From assembly GCF_902825325.1 (NCBI RefSeq), contig NZ_CADEAR010000014.1:1-64000 (forward strand): a stretch of DNA of 64,000 nucleotides. Direction: 5' to 3'. A model generated the notes under the pieces. It searched no databases, was not told where the DNA came from, and worked only from the letters and a program-made list of their open reading frames with translations. This document shows positions 1-9,332 of this stretch, one piece after another. This stretch comes from Brucella tritici. GTDB lineage: Bacteria; Pseudomonadota; Alphaproteobacteria; Rhizobiales; Rhizobiaceae. The translations under genes were made by a program, and so were the position numbers. Each line of letters opens with the position of its first letter. The stretch's first letter is position 1.

Positions 1-39
1 TGATAAAGCTATGATGAGCCAAAAATCCTCTCTTCTTAA

Positions 40-174
40 TTAAACCAGTTTTGTCTCAAAGGCGCTGATGTCGGACAAACCTTCACGATTGTGGCGCTCA
101 TTTTCATCATCGTCATCGTCCCCTTTAGTGTCCTTGCAAAAAGCCTTGAGGACAGACTTCATACAGCGAGGTAG
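40..174 (+). pseudogene. Remnant of amino-acid ABC transporter permease (3' end)
   Basis: Reading codons in the frame that ends at the TAG at 172-174 gives a 44-residue tail: a short GADVGQTF stretch, one strongly hydrophobic segment ([13 protein letters not shown]) and a charged end (LAKSLEDRL). This is the usual C-terminus of HisM/GlnP-type permeases, whose last helix ends in a basic or acidic tail just before the ATPase gene. The same frame has a TAA at 37-39 and TGA TAA at 1-6, and no start codon is available, so the rest of the permease is missing or lies out of frame. The ATPase gene starts 7 bp downstream, as expected for an original permease-ATPase operon. A sequencing or assembly error at the left edge is possible. 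Confidence 0.6.
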
Positions 175-181
175 CAGTCCC

Positions 182-967
182 ATGACGGAAGTTCTCCGCG
201 TCGAAGGACTTAGCAAAAGCTTTGGTCCTCTGCAGGTTCTCAAATCCATCGACCTCACCGTTAATGAAGGTGAGACCGTCGTTCTGCTTGGCTCCAGCGG
301 TTCGGGCAAGAGTACTTTGCTGCGTTGTCTCAATCTCCTGGAAGTTCCCAGTGCAGGCCGCATCTGGCTCAACGGCACGCAGGTTGGAGCGACTGCGTCC
401 GGCACCATTCAGTATCGGGAGAAGGATCTGACTGCTATCCGCACGAAAGTGGGCATGGTGTTTCAGCAGTTCAACCTGTTTCCCCATCTGACGGTGGCCG
501 AAAATATCGCTATCGCCCCTATGAAGGTCAAAGGCGTCAGCAAGGAAAAGGCGCGTGAACGTGCGCTTGAGGAACTGGCGCGAGTAGGCATCGCCGATAA
601 AGCAGACGTTTATCCGTCGCGCCTGTCTGGCGGCCAGCAACAGCGCGTTGCCATTGCCCGGTCTCTGGCGATGGAGCCACAGGTCATGCTGTTCGACGAA
701 GCCACCTCAGCTCTCGATCCCGAGCTGGTGGGCGAGGTGCTGGAAGTGATGCGTTCGCTGAGCCGAGATCGCGTAACCATGGTCATCGTTACGCACGAGC
801 TGGGCTTTGCCTATCACGTCGCCGATCGCGTTGTGTTCCTGCATCAGGGGCTGATCCATGAACAGGGCACACCAGCAGAAGTTTTGATGGCACCCAAACA
901 GGAGCGCACGCGTGAATTTCTACGCGGGCATGACAAATTCCGTCTACCGGAACCTCTGCGGGCTTGA
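182..967 (+). CDS. Polar amino-acid ABC transporter ATP-binding protein (GlnQ/HisP type)
   Basis: A 261-residue cytoplasmic ATPase that would energise import of a polar amino acid or related compound. Visible motifs: Walker [11 protein letters not shown]-loop FQQFNLFPH, signature LSGGQQQR, Walker [13 protein letters not shown] and the switch histidine in VTHELGF; spacing and length are typical of the family. The ATG at 182 was chosen because the protein then begins [14 protein letters not shown] like its relatives; an upstream in-frame ATG at 68 would add 38 atypical residues that overlap the permease remnant. No intact permease or binding protein is visible nearby, so its partner is probably to the left of the window, elsewhere, or lost. 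The GST gene follows after 10 bp. Confidence 0.88.
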   Translation: MTEVLRVEGLSKSFGPLQVLKSIDLTVNEGETVVLLGSSGSGKSTLLRCLNLLEVPSAGRIWLNGTQVGATASGTIQYREKDLTAIRTKVGMVFQQFNLFPHLTVAENIAIAPMKVKGVSKEKARERALEELARVGIADKADVYPSRLSGGQQQRVAIARSLAMEPQVMLFDEATSALDPELVGEVLEVMRSLSRDRVTMVIVTHELGFAYHVADRVVFLHQGLIHEQGTPAEVLMAPKQERTREFLRGHDKFRLPEPLRA

Positions 968-977
968 GGAAATCAAT

Positions 978-1580
978 GTGAAACTACACTATTCAGGCTT
1001 GTCGCCTTTTGTACGCAAAGTCACCATTCTGGCAGGCTTTCTGCGCATTTCGAAGAAGATCGAACTGGTTGCCGGCAAGGGCAATCTGATGCTACGTGAC
1101 CCGGAGTTCCGCAAGCTCAACCCGTCCGGCCAGATTCCCATGCTGGTGACCGACGAGGGGGAAGCGCTCTTCGACAGTCCGGTAATCTGCGAGTATTTGA
1201 ACGATTTTGCCAAAGGCAAGCTGATCGGTCGCGGTGACGAACGCTGGCGTAACCTGCGCGATCAGGCGCTGGGTGACTCCATGTGCGACGCTGCACTACA
1301 ATTACGCTACGAGATAGGCCTGCGCCCCAGTGAACTGCAATGGCAGCAATGGCGGAATGCATGGGCATCGAAAATCATCGATACTCTGACATGGCTCGAA
1401 ACGCGGCCCGATCATCTCAGCGGACGTCGCGATATAGGCGTTATTTCGATCTTCGTGCCCCTTGCTTTTATCGACAATCGTATTCCAGAATTGAGCTGGC
1501 GGGGCGACTTTCCAAAAGTTGCAGCATGGTTCGATGCGTTTTCGGCATTGCCGCAAGTCGCAGCGACCAATCCTTACTGA
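978..1580 (+). CDS. Glutathione S-transferase family protein
   Basis: A 200-residue soluble protein with the GST layout: an N-terminal thioredoxin-like half beginning KLHYSGLSPFVRKV, the cis-proline loop NPSGQIPML and the glutathione gamma-glutamyl contact DSPVICEYL, followed by an all-helical C-terminal half. I place the start at the GTG at 978: it has a GAGGA ribosome-binding site 7 bp upstream, lies just after the ATPase stop, and gives the usual family N-terminus. A longer reading from ATG 912 would overlap the ATPase gene. The serine at SP in the first loop is the likely thiol-activating position. Substrate unknown; it may be co-transcribed with the ATPase and the thiamine-diphosphate enzyme that follows. 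Confidence 0.85.
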   Translation: MKLHYSGLSPFVRKVTILAGFLRISKKIELVAGKGNLMLRDPEFRKLNPSGQIPMLVTDEGEALFDSPVICEYLNDFAKGKLIGRGDERWRNLRDQALGDSMCDAALQLRYEIGLRPSELQWQQWRNAWASKIIDTLTWLETRPDHLSGRRDIGVISIFVPLAFIDNRIPELSWRGDFPKVAAWFDAFSALPQVAATNPY

Positions 1581-1619
1581 TCCAGTCGCGTCTTAGCCGA
1601 CACAATAGTGAGTAGAGCC

Positions 1620-3206
1620 ATGTCGAACACACCTCCCAACGACGATCCTTATCTGATCGGTGCCGAAGCGCTTGTGCACACCTTGATCGCCGGGGATGTG
1701 ACCACCTGCTTTGCCAATCCGGGAACGAGCGAGATGCATTTTGTATCGGCACTTGACCGTATTCCAGGCATTCGTTGCGTGCTGGGCTTGCAGGAAAATG
1801 TTGTGACAGGCATGGCCGATGGATATTTCCGCGTCACCGGAAAACCGGCATCGACATTGCTGCATTGCGGCCCTGGGCTCGCCAACGGTATTGCCAATCT
1901 GCACAATGCACGTCGCGCGGGTGTAGGCATCGTCAATATCGTCGGAGATCATGCTGTCCCGCATGTCGCTTTCGACAGTCCGCTGACGGCCGACGTGGTT
2001 TCGCTGGCTGAAACCTGCTCCGACTGGGTTGCCTATTCCACCTCACCGGCAAACATAGGTGTGGATGCGGCACGTGCGATTCAGGCTGCGCGCGCTGATA
2101 ACGGTCATGTCGCTTCGTTGATCCTGCCCGCCGACGTCTCATGGACTGAGGGCGGCAAGGTGGGGGGTATCTTGCCTGATATCGGGCCGCAGAGCCCGTC
2201 GCCCTTGCAGATTGATCGCGCTGCCGCGGCGTGCCGCAGTGGCGGACGCGTCGTGATGGTTCTTGGAAGTGCGGCACTTGTGGTTGAGGCGCAGCCGTTG
2301 CTGGCAGGTTTGCAGCAGGCAGGCATCGATTTGCGGATAAGCCAGCTTGCCGGGCTGGTCCCCGTCGGGCGCGGGCGGATGGCAATCCCGCGCGTGCCTT
2401 ATGTTGTCGATGTCGCGCTGGAAGCGCTCGCTCCCTATGACCACGTCATTCTGGTCAATTGCCCGCCGCCGACTGCTTTCTTCCTCTATCCGGGACGTCC
2501 CAGCCGTGTCACCCGGCCCGATGCCGAAGTATTTCACCTTTCGCGTCCCGAGCAGGATGCCATTGCTGCGTTGCAGGCTCTGGCCGGCAGACTGGAAATC
2601 GAACCGTGCAGCCCGCCGGTGGTTACGCGCCCATTTACAGAGGTCGAAGGCCGCATCACGCCTGATGGCCTGGCGGAAATTGTTTGTTCCGTAATGCCGG
2701 AAAATGCGATCATCTCCGATGAATCTCTGACGCAGGGTGGGGGCTTTCCGTCTCGCCTCGCCAGCATGGCCCCTTGCCAATGGATGACGATGGTGGGGGG
2801 AGCCATTGGCGGCGGGTTGCCGATGGCAACTGGTGCTGCGATTGGTGCAGCCGAAAACGGCGAGAGCGAACGGCGAATTGTATCACTTCAGGCAGACGGC
2901 TCTGCCGCCTATACGATGCAATCTCTGTGGACGCAGGCGCGTGAAAATCTGCCCTGTACAACCGTACTTCTGAACAATCGCAAATATGAAATCCTGCTGG
3001 GCGAATATGCCAAGGTTGGCGCTAATCCGGGCGAAACGGCGCATTCCATGTTATCGCTGGACAAGCCTGCCATCGACTGGGCCGGCCTTGCACAATCCTT
3101 TGGCGTTATGGCGAAAACCGTCACCACGCTTGAAGAATTGCGCGATGCCTTTGAAGAAGCAATCGCGCATGACGGCCCGTATCTCATCAACGCGATGATG
3201 GGCTGA
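1620..3206 (+). CDS. Thiamine diphosphate-dependent enzyme, acetolactate synthase/benzoylformate decarboxylase-like
   Basis: A 528-residue member of the pyruvate oxidase/decarboxylase family, which cleaves 2-oxo acids or joins two of them. The N-terminal pyrimidine-binding domain has the catalytic glutamate in LQENVVTGMADGYFR. The C-terminal diphosphate-binding domain has a variant of the GDG...NN motif: it reads ADGSAAYTMQSLW then LLNNRKY about 25 residues later. Annotation pipelines often call such proteins acetolactate synthase large subunit, but no small regulatory subunit is present, and a catabolic 2-oxo-acid decarboxylase (benzoylformate or AruI-like) fits equally well. Start: ATG 1620 follows an in-frame GTG at 1608; I prefer the ATG. 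It lies 39 bp after the GST gene on the same strand. Confidence 0.8.
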   Translation: MSNTPPNDDPYLIGAEALVHTLIAGDVTTCFANPGTSEMHFVSALDRIPGIRCVLGLQENVVTGMADGYFRVTGKPASTLLHCGPGLANGIANLHNARRAGVGIVNIVGDHAVPHVAFDSPLTADVVSLAETCSDWVAYSTSPANIGVDAARAIQAARADNGHVASLILPADVSWTEGGKVGGILPDIGPQSPSPLQIDRAAAACRSGGRVVMVLGSAALVVEAQPLLAGLQQAGIDLRISQLAGLVPVGRGRMAIPRVPYVVDVALEALAPYDHVILVNCPPPTAFFLYPGRPSRVTRPDAEVFHLSRPEQDAIAALQALAGRLEIEPCSPPVVTRPFTEVEGRITPDGLAEIVCSVMPENAIISDESLTQGGGFPSRLASMAPCQWMTMVGGAIGGGLPMATGAAIGAAENGESERRIVSLQADGSAAYTMQSLWTQARENLPCTTVLLNNRKYEILLGEYAKVGANPGETAHSMLSLDKPAIDWAGLAQSFGVMAKTVTTLEELRDAFEEAIAHDGPYLINAMMG

Positions 3207-3329
3207 GCTACCCGGAACAGTGAGCACAAAAAATGCCTTTGATCGATCGGCTGGCCGTAATAGGCTACTGCCGCTGAAAACTTTCAATCTTTTCAATCAG
3301 TCTTGAAAACCGGATGGGACCGCTCCCCG

Positions 3330-4571
3330 ATGACCAAAGATTATCCGTGGCGTGGCGTTCTCAACGACGAGCTTCACTCGCGTCCATCGATTTATTTCGA
3401 TGCTCCGGCGGTGGTCTGGCACGAAGCTTTTTTCGTCGGTAATGAGGCCACACATGCTCCCGACACTCTTTTAAAGCTTGGTTTGACGAATACGAGCGAC
3501 GGCAAAAGTGGCATTGCGCAAACGACGAGCGGTCGCATCAAGTGGGAAATTCACGCCGAGTTTGTATCGCTTACCTATGTCATTCAATGGAGCGGCGACT
3601 ACAATGCCATCCCGCTCAGAGAAGAAATCTGGATCAAGCTCGTCAATGAAATGCCGGGACAGCGCATCAATTCCATTGAAATTGTCGTTGGTCTCGCGGG
3701 TACGCATGATGCGAAGCTTATGCTCGGTGCGCATACGGATACGGATGTTGCGGTTTCTGCTATAGGCAATTGCGATGCTGAAATCTGGTCAACGTTCCGC
3801 TTCAATGAGGCCAGCGCGACGCGCTTCGTCCTGCTCAACCATAATCTCAATGCATTCCGGACCGGACGTATGGTTCGGCGATTGCTTGAAATCGAAGATT
3901 ACCGACTTATGGCGCTGATCAGCCTGCCACTGGCGCAGGACACTTTCACGCGCTGTTCCGTGTTCGAGACCCGGTTGCAGACAATTGTTGATGCGCTTGG
4001 CAAAGAAGCCCACCAGCAGGAGCGTCTTCTCAAGGATTTGGCACAGCTTGCCAGCGAAATTCTCGACGTATCAGTCAATACGGGTGAGCGCTTCAGTGCA
4101 ACTGCGGCCTATTCAGAACTCGTGTTTGCGCGGCTTGCCGAATTGCGTGAACAGCACGTCGACGGTTATCAGAGGCTTGGCGTATTCATCGAGCGTCGTT
4201 TCCGCCCCGCTATCAGGTTTTGCGCGCAAGCCAGCAAACGCATCGAAAACTCGGCAACCCGCGTCTCGCGCGCCAGCGATTTGTTGCGGACATCGGTTCA
4301 GGTTGAACTGGAACAGCAAAACCTGCAATTGCTGGAATCGATGGAAAAGCGTGTGCAGGTGCAGACCAAGCTGCAAGAAGCAGTCGAGGGGTTCTCAATC
4401 GTCGCCATCAGCTATTACGCCATCGGTCTCTACAAGACGCTTCTGGAAAGCCTTGGCCATGTTGAGGCGATCTCCGGCATGAAGACATTCCTGACATTGG
4501 CAGGCTTCCCCGTCATCATTCTTGCCGTGTGGTACCTTGTGCGCCGGGCAAAAAAACTAACCCATCTTTGA
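3330..4571 (+). CDS. DUF3422 family membrane-anchored protein
   Basis: A 413-residue protein recognised by its N-terminus (NDELHSRP) as DUF3422, a proteobacterial family of unknown function. Most of the protein is soluble, with a long helical, coiled-coil-like stretch rich in Gln/Glu/Leu in its second half (about residues 230-370, including VELEQQNLQLLESMEKR). The C-terminus carries a hydrophobic hairpin (FSIVAISYYAIGLYKTLL and FLTLAGFPVIILAVWYLV) and ends in lysines and arginines, so it is probably anchored in the inner membrane with the bulk in the cytoplasm. The ATG at 3330 was preferred to an upstream TTG at 3303. It converges on the antiporter gene. Function not known. Confidence 0.75.
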   Translation: MTKDYPWRGVLNDELHSRPSIYFDAPAVVWHEAFFVGNEATHAPDTLLKLGLTNTSDGKSGIAQTTSGRIKWEIHAEFVSLTYVIQWSGDYNAIPLREEIWIKLVNEMPGQRINSIEIVVGLAGTHDAKLMLGAHTDTDVAVSAIGNCDAEIWSTFRFNEASATRFVLLNHNLNAFRTGRMVRRLLEIEDYRLMALISLPLAQDTFTRCSVFETRLQTIVDALGKEAHQQERLLKDLAQLASEILDVSVNTGERFSATAAYSELVFARLAELREQHVDGYQRLGVFIERRFRPAIRFCAQASKRIENSATRVSRASDLLRTSVQVELEQQNLQLLESMEKRVQVQTKLQEAVEGFSIVAISYYAIGLYKTLLESLGHVEAISGMKTFLTLAGFPVIILAVWYLVRRAKKLTHL

Positions 4572-4657
4572 CGGATGAACTGCCTCATCTCTTTTGGCCC
4601 AGTATGCTCAGCTCTCCAGAAGTCGCCAAGGACTGGATAATCCCCCCAGATCCAATC

Positions 4658-6013
4658 CTAGATAAGCCAGAAGATGACTACGACTACCAGCGTTGGCGGT
4701 ATAGCTGCGACCAGCAGGCCGAGCGGGTTGACTGTCTCGTCCTCAAAATGACCCCTGAGGATTGAAAGGCCTGCCGGATTGGGTGCATTGGCGATCACGG
4801 TTAGGCCACCGCCGGTGACGGCTCCTGCAACAAGAGCATATTTGAACTCGTCCGTCAGACCTTCGACCAATGAGCCCAGATAGGTAAGCGCCGCATTGTC
4901 GGTAACAGCTGTCAGCACCGTCGCGCCAAAATAGATAGCGTCGGAATTCATGCTCATCAACAGCGGCTGCAGCCACCATTGCTGCTGTCCACCGAGCACC
5001 ACGAGACCTCCGAGGAAGAAGGCGACCAGCAATCCCTCACGCAGCATCAATCGATCCTGATGGGCACGGTAGGCCTGAGTGACACCGAGGAAAAACAGGA
5101 AAAGCGCGAGGAACACCGCCGGATGATGGGAGAAGGTCACCACCAGAGCGAGGAAAGCCAGATGTACCGCGATCAGCGGTATGGGAACCCGGTTGCCCAC
5201 CGTTTCTGAGCCGGATGGCAGGGCCGCAAGCTCCTTTCGGAAGAGGAACGCAAGTATTCCCGCATTCAACGCTGTCGCAAGAATCGAGCGCCAGCCGAAG
5301 GTTTCCAGCATGAACGGCATGTCCCAGTTCCATTTGCCGGCGACCATCAGGATCGGCGGTGCGGCGAAGGGCGTAAGCGTGCCGCCGATGGACACGTTGA
5401 CGAAGAGGACGGCAAGGGCTGCATATTTCAGTCGGGCCGAGATGTTGCGCGAAAACGTGCCAGTGGAAAGGATCATCGCGCCAACAGTCATCGCGGCTGG
5501 CTCCGTTATGAAGGAGCCGAGAAGCGGCACGACGAACAGCACGGTGAAAAAGGAGGCGATCTGCGGACGTAATGGAATGATCGAGGCGATGGCCTTGACC
5601 ACCGCCTGGCTGAACTGCAGCACCGGTCGCGTCGCGGCAATCACCATGATGGCGAAGACGAACATGGGCTCTGCGAAGTTTTGCCCGTCCAGATAACGCG
5701 CTGCGGTTTCGGACCCTTCGATGGCGAACATGAACAGCATCATTACCATTGCCCAGAAGCCGAAGACGACCTCGACCTCGGCCAGAAGATGCCAGACGCC
5801 GCCATGACGCGGATCGTTATGGGCGAGCCGTTCGAACAGTTTGACTGAGAACGTGTGCAGGATTGCGACCACAAACAACACTGCAGCGATCAACTGGATC
5901 GTGGTCGGGTTCAATATCCTGCTCCATTTCCCTGAAGTCGAAAGCCCCTTGATACGCTCGGGCCTTCGTGCATTGCCGACGAATGCGGCAGATGAGACAC
6001 TTAATTCCTTCAT
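4658..6013 (-). CDS. Putative Na+/H+ antiporter (Na_H_antiport_2-like membrane protein)
   Basis: A 451-residue polytopic inner-membrane protein with about 11-12 hydrophobic segments, resembling the putative sodium/proton antiporter family of PF07399. Conserved-looking intramembrane sequences include FITEPAAMTVGAMIL and a late TVLTAVTDNAALTYLGSL, where Asp and Asn in helices suggest ion handling, and a Gly/Asn-rich VAGAVTGGGLTVIANAPN near the end. An ATG at 6013 was chosen; a GTG at 6019 is the alternative. It reads in the same direction as the TRAP/aldolase operon and begins 46 bp after the aldolase stop, with a 10-bp stem hairpin immediately before its start codon. It may be a distal member of that operon or independent. 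Confidence 0.75.
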   Translation of the reverse strand: MKELSVSSAAFVGNARRPERIKGLSTSGKWSRILNPTTIQLIAAVLFVVAILHTFSVKLFERLAHNDPRHGGVWHLLAEVEVVFGFWAMVMMLFMFAIEGSETAARYLDGQNFAEPMFVFAIMVIAATRPVLQFSQAVVKAIASIIPLRPQIASFFTVLFVVPLLGSFITEPAAMTVGAMILSTGTFSRNISARLKYAALAVLFVNVSIGGTLTPFAAPPILMVAGKWNWDMPFMLETFGWRSILATALNAGILAFLFRKELAALPSGSETVGNRVPIPLIAVHLAFLALVVTFSHHPAVFLALFLFFLGVTQAYRAHQDRLMLREGLLVAFFLGGLVVLGGQQQWWLQPLLMSMNSDAIYFGATVLTAVTDNAALTYLGSLVEGLTDEFKYALVAGAVTGGGLTVIANAPNPAGLSILRGHFEDETVNPLGLLVAAIPPTLVVVVIFWLI

Positions 6014-6015
6014 CG

Positions 6016-6048
6016 GCACTTCGCAACGGCAACAGCGCTGCGAAGTGC
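6016..6048 (-). terminator. Hairpin between aldolase gene and antiporter start
   Basis: A perfect 10-bp inverted repeat, GCACTTCGCA at 6016-6025 pairing with TGCGAAGTGC at 6039-6048, with a 13-nt loop. On the minus strand it lies after the aldolase stop and ends 2 nt before the antiporter ATG, covering the place where a ribosome-binding site would be. There is no T-run after it, so an attenuator or a translation-blocking hairpin is as likely as a terminator. Confidence 0.5.
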
Positions 6049-6059
6049 GATATCCAGGT

Positions 6060-7109
6060 TTATCCAGCTGCCAGACCTACAGGTCGGGCCTTCGCGGCGC
6101 GGGACATCGTCAGCGCCAGGTCCTCGATCATGTCTTCTTGACCACCGACCATGCCGCGGCGGCCGAGTTCCAGAAGCAAGTCGCGGGCAGGAACGCCGTA
6201 ACGCTTCTCCGCGCGCTCGGCGAACAGCAGGAACGACGAGTAGACGCCGGCATAGCCGAGAACCAGCGAGCCGCGGTCCACGCGGATCGGACGATCCATC
6301 ATCGGCACGACCAGATCCTCAGCAGCGTCCATGATCGTGAAGAGATCGACGCCGGTGATGGCACCCATGCGCTCGAACACGGCGACCAGCAGTTCGGTCG
6401 CCGCATTGCCGGCACCCGCACCAAGGCCTGCGATCGCGCCGTCGATGCGGTTTGCGCCTGCGGCAACGGCTGCCACCGAATTGGCGATACCCATGCCGAG
6501 GTTATGATGGCCGTGGAAGCCGAGTTCCGTTTCCGGCTTCAGCGCCGCGCGGATGGCGGTGATGCGCGCGGTCACGTCATCGGGCAGCATGTGACCGGCT
6601 GAGTCGGTGCAATAGACGCAGTTGGCACCATAGCTTTCCATCAGAAGCGCCTGCTCGACCAGCTTTTCCGGGCTGGCGCGGTGCGCCATCATCAGGAAGC
6701 CGACGGTGTCGAGGCCCGTCTTGGCGGCATAGGTGATGTGCTGTTCGGCGCAGTCGGCCTCAGTGCAGTGGGTAGCGACGCGCACGCCGGAGATTCCGCA
6801 ATCCATGGCGCGCTTCAGCGTGTCCACGGTGCCAATGCCGGGCAGGAGAAGCGCCGAAACCTTGGCCTTCTTCATATGCGGGATGACGGCGGAAAGATAT
6901 TCCTCGTCGGTTGCCGCCGAGAAGCCGTAGTTTACGGAAGCGCCGCCCAGCCCGTCGCCATGGGTCACCTCAATCCACGGCATGCCGGATTCATCGGCAG
7001 CCTTGGCGATCTCGACCATCTGTTCGGTGGAGATTTGGTGGCGCTTGGCATGCATGCCGTCGCGCAGGCTCATCTCGTGAAGGGTGATCTTGCGTCCTTC
7101 GATGCTCAT
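6060..7109 (-). CDS. mhpE: 4-hydroxy-2-oxovalerate aldolase
   Basis: A 349-residue HMGL-type aldolase that splits 4-hydroxy-2-oxo acids into pyruvate and an aldehyde (acetaldehyde from 4-hydroxy-2-oxovalerate). Motifs: the N-terminal [11 protein letters not shown] with the substrate/metal Arg-Asp pair and catalytic His, and the metal-binding HGHHNLGMG in the middle. Full family length, intact. In known systems (DmpFG, MhpEF, BphIJ) the aldolase forms a complex with acetylating acetaldehyde dehydrogenase and channels the aldehyde; the dehydrogenase gene is 10 bp upstream here. There is no ring-cleavage enzyme or 2-oxopent-4-enoate hydratase in the neighbourhood, so the hydroxy-oxo acid probably comes from another source (see the FAD dehydrogenase at 11160). 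The symbol is by homology; dmpG would serve equally well. Confidence 0.92.
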   Translation of the reverse strand: MSIEGRKITLHEMSLRDGMHAKRHQISTEQMVEIAKAADESGMPWIEVTHGDGLGGASVNYGFSAATDEEYLSAVIPHMKKAKVSALLLPGIGTVDTLKRAMDCGISGVRVATHCTEADCAEQHITYAAKTGLDTVGFLMMAHRASPEKLVEQALLMESYGANCVYCTDSAGHMLPDDVTARITAIRAALKPETELGFHGHHNLGMGIANSVAAVAAGANRIDGAIAGLGAGAGNAATELLVAVFERMGAITGVDLFTIMDAAEDLVVPMMDRPIRVDRGSLVLGYAGVYSSFLLFAERAEKRYGVPARDLLLELGRRGMVGGQEDMIEDLALTMSRAAKARPVGLAAG

Positions 7110-7119
7110 TTCAATCTCC

Positions 7120-8034
7120 TCAGCCGCGTGCCGGCAGGGTGAAGACGCCCTTATCGGCCTCTTCCGCGAAAAGTTCGGCGGTGCGCAGGGCCGCCGCCGT
7201 CATGATGTCGAGGTTGCCGGCATATTTCGGCAGGAAATCACCGAGACCTTCGACCTCGAGATAGATCGAAACGCGTTTGCCATCAAAGACGGGACCGTTC
7301 ACGACCTTGTAGCCGGGCACGTATTTCTGCACTTCGGCGGCCATGGCATTCACACTTTCGGTGATCGCGGCCTGATCCGGTTCGCCTTCCGTCAACACAT
7401 GCACGGTGTCACGCATGAGAAGGGGCGGTTCTGCCGGATTGACGATGATGATCGCCTTGCCGCGCTTTGCGCCGCCAACCTTCTCAATGGCGTGCGCTGT
7501 GGTGCGGGTAAACTCGTCGATATTCTTGCGGGTGCCCGGTCCAACCGAACGCGAGGAAACGGCGGCGATGATCTCGCCATATTCCACCGGCTGCACGCGG
7601 GAAACGGCAGCCACCATCGGAATGGTGGCTTGGCCGCCGCAGGTGACCATGTTGACGTTCATCTCGAGCCGCTTGGCATGATCGGCCAGGTTGACCGGTG
7701 GAATGCAGAATGGGCCGATGGCGGCGGGTGTCAGGTCCACCATAATGACGCCGAGCTCATTGAGCTTGCGGGAGTTCTCCGCATGAGCATAGGCAGAGGT
7801 GGCATCGAAGGCGACGCGGATTTCGTCGGCCAGAACATGCTCCAGAACGCCGTCGACGCCGGTTGCGCAGGTCTTGATACCCATTTCGGCCGCCCGCTTC
7901 AGGCCTTCAGAAGCCGGATCGATGCCGACCATCCAGACCGGCTCCACCCATTGCGAGCGCTGCATCTTCATCAGCAGGTCGGTGCCGATATTGCCTGGCC
8001 CGATGATGATCGCCCTGAGTTTCTTGCTCATCAT
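7120..8034 (-). CDS. mhpF: Acetaldehyde dehydrogenase (acetylating)
   Basis: A 304-residue NAD-dependent enzyme that turns acetaldehyde (or propanal) plus CoA into acyl-CoA. The N-terminal Rossmann loop reads [15 protein letters not shown]; the nucleophilic cysteine lies in [11 protein letters not shown] near residue 130, and the C-terminal half carries the dimer/aldolase interface typical of DmpF/MhpF. AGGA precedes the paired ATGs at 8034 and 8031; either could be used. It lies 14 bp after dctM and 10 bp before the aldolase gene, on the same strand. The partner is the aldolase, with which it should form a channelling complex in the cytoplasm. Confidence 0.92.
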   Translation of the reverse strand: MMSKKLRAIIIGPGNIGTDLLMKMQRSQWVEPVWMVGIDPASEGLKRAAEMGIKTCATGVDGVLEHVLADEIRVAFDATSAYAHAENSRKLNELGVIMVDLTPAAIGPFCIPPVNLADHAKRLEMNVNMVTCGGQATIPMVAAVSRVQPVEYGEIIAAVSSRSVGPGTRKNIDEFTRTTAHAIEKVGGAKRGKAIIIVNPAEPPLLMRDTVHVLTEGEPDQAAITESVNAMAAEVQKYVPGYKVVNGPVFDGKRVSIYLEVEGLGDFLPKYAGNLDIMTAAALRTAELFAEEADKGVFTLPARG

Positions 8035-8048
8035 AAGTATCCTTTACA

Positions 8049-9332
8049 TTACATTCCGAAGAGTGCCGGCAGCGCCAGCGAAATTGCGGGCACATAGGTG
8101 ATGATCATGAGCACGACGATCATCACGAGCATCGGGGCGATTGCGCCTTTCACCACCGTCTCGAGCGAGAGGCCGGAGATGCGCGAGGCGACGAACAGGT
8201 TCACGCCGACAGGTGGCGTCACCATGCCGATTGCCAGATTGACGATCATGACGATGCCGAAATGTTCCGCGCTCACCCCGAGGGCTGTCACCAGCGGCAG
8301 CAGGATCGGTGTCAGGATGATGATGGCGGCAATAGTCTCCATGAAGGTGCCGACGATCAGCAGGATCACATTGATGGCGAGCAGCAGAAGCCATGCCTGA
8401 TCCACCGCCGATGTGATGGCGTTTGCCAGCATTACCGGCACGCCCTCAATGGCGAGCGCCCGGCCGAAGATGGTGGCTGTGCCGACGATCAGCATGATGG
8501 TGGCCGAGGTCAGGCCGGAGCCAGCGAAGATCTTGTAGAGATCCTTGAGGCTCAGCTCCTTGTAGACGAAGGTGCCGACCACGAAACCGTAGATCACGCC
8601 GACTGCTGCAGCTTCCGTGGGGGTGAAAATGCCGCCATAGATGCCGCCGAGGATAATGACCGGCACCATGAGCGCCCACTTGGCATCGTTAAGGACGGCC
8701 AGCATCTCGCGGCTGGAGGGGCGATAGTCGCCCGGCTTCTGGCCATCGCGTTTCGATTGCCACCAGGCATAGCTGATGAGCGCAAAGCCGATCAGCAGGC
8801 CCGGCACCACGCCGCCCATGAACATCTTGGAAACCGAGACATTGGCCGAGGTGGCATAGATGACCATCGGGATCGACGGCGGAATGATGACGCCGAGCGA
8901 ACCGGAACAGGAGATGAGTCCCGAAGAAAAACTCGGCTTGTAGCCGTCTTTCGTCATGGCAGGTAGAAGAATGGTGCCGACGGCGGCGACGGTCGCGGGA
9001 CCAGAGCCGGAAATCGCGGCAAAGAAGATGCAGGTGACAACTGCGATAATCGCCATACCACCCGTATAGCGACCGAAGAACATGCGCCCGACATTGATAA
9101 GTCGCTGCGACAGGCCGCCCTGGCCCATGAGATCGCCGGCGAGAATGAAGAACGGAACGGCCATCAACGGGAAGCTGTCGATCGAAGTCACGAGGCCCTG
9201 AGGGACATAAGAACCGGAGACCTTGCCCGATACGATGAGCGCAAGCGTCGAAGCGATACCCAGCGAGATAGCGATCGGAACGGAAAACACCAGCAGGACG
9301 GCGAGAAGACCGAAGAGAATGAGCGTGATCAT
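8049..9332 (-). CDS. dctM: TRAP transporter large permease (DctM)
   Basis: A 427-residue integral membrane protein with about 12 hydrophobic segments, the transport subunit of a tripartite ATP-independent periplasmic transporter driven by a sodium or proton gradient. Diagnostic family features include the Gly/Pro-rich signatures SGSGPATVAAVGTILLPAM, SCSGSLGVIIPPSIPMV and, near the end, IGMVTPPVGVNLFVAS. Its start overlaps the dctQ stop by 4 bases (ATGA), implying translational coupling. The substrate is set by DctP and is probably a carboxylic acid; the linked aldolase, aldehyde dehydrogenase and FAD dehydrogenase point to a hydroxy acid. Confidence 0.93.
   Translation of the reverse strand: MITLILFGLLAVLLVFSVPIAISLGIASTLALIVSGKVSGSYVPQGLVTSIDSFPLMAVPFFILAGDLMGQGGLSQRLINVGRMFFGRYTGGMAIIAVVTCIFFAAISGSGPATVAAVGTILLPAMTKDGYKPSFSSGLISCSGSLGVIIPPSIPMVIYATSANVSVSKMFMGGVVPGLLIGFALISYAWWQSKRDGQKPGDYRPSSREMLAVLNDAKWALMVPVIILGGIYGGIFTPTEAAAVGVIYGFVVGTFVYKELSLKDLYKIFAGSGLTSATIMLIVGTATIFGRALAIEGVPVMLANAITSAVDQAWLLLLAINVILLIVGTFMETIAAIIILTPILLPLVTALGVSAEHFGIVMIVNLAIGMVTPPVGVNLFVASRISGLSLETVVKGAIAPMLVMIVVLMIITYVPAISLALPALFGM

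Noticed and set aside
5841-6602. A 253-codon plus-strand frame over the antiporter/aldolase junction
   Set aside because: It spans two well-supported minus-strand genes and reads as low-complexity His/Arg/Gln sequence.
7084-8097. A 337-codon open frame on the plus strand
   Set aside because: It lies opposite the intact acetaldehyde dehydrogenase gene; the protein is His/Asp/Gly-rich without family features, as expected for the reverse of a GC-rich gene.
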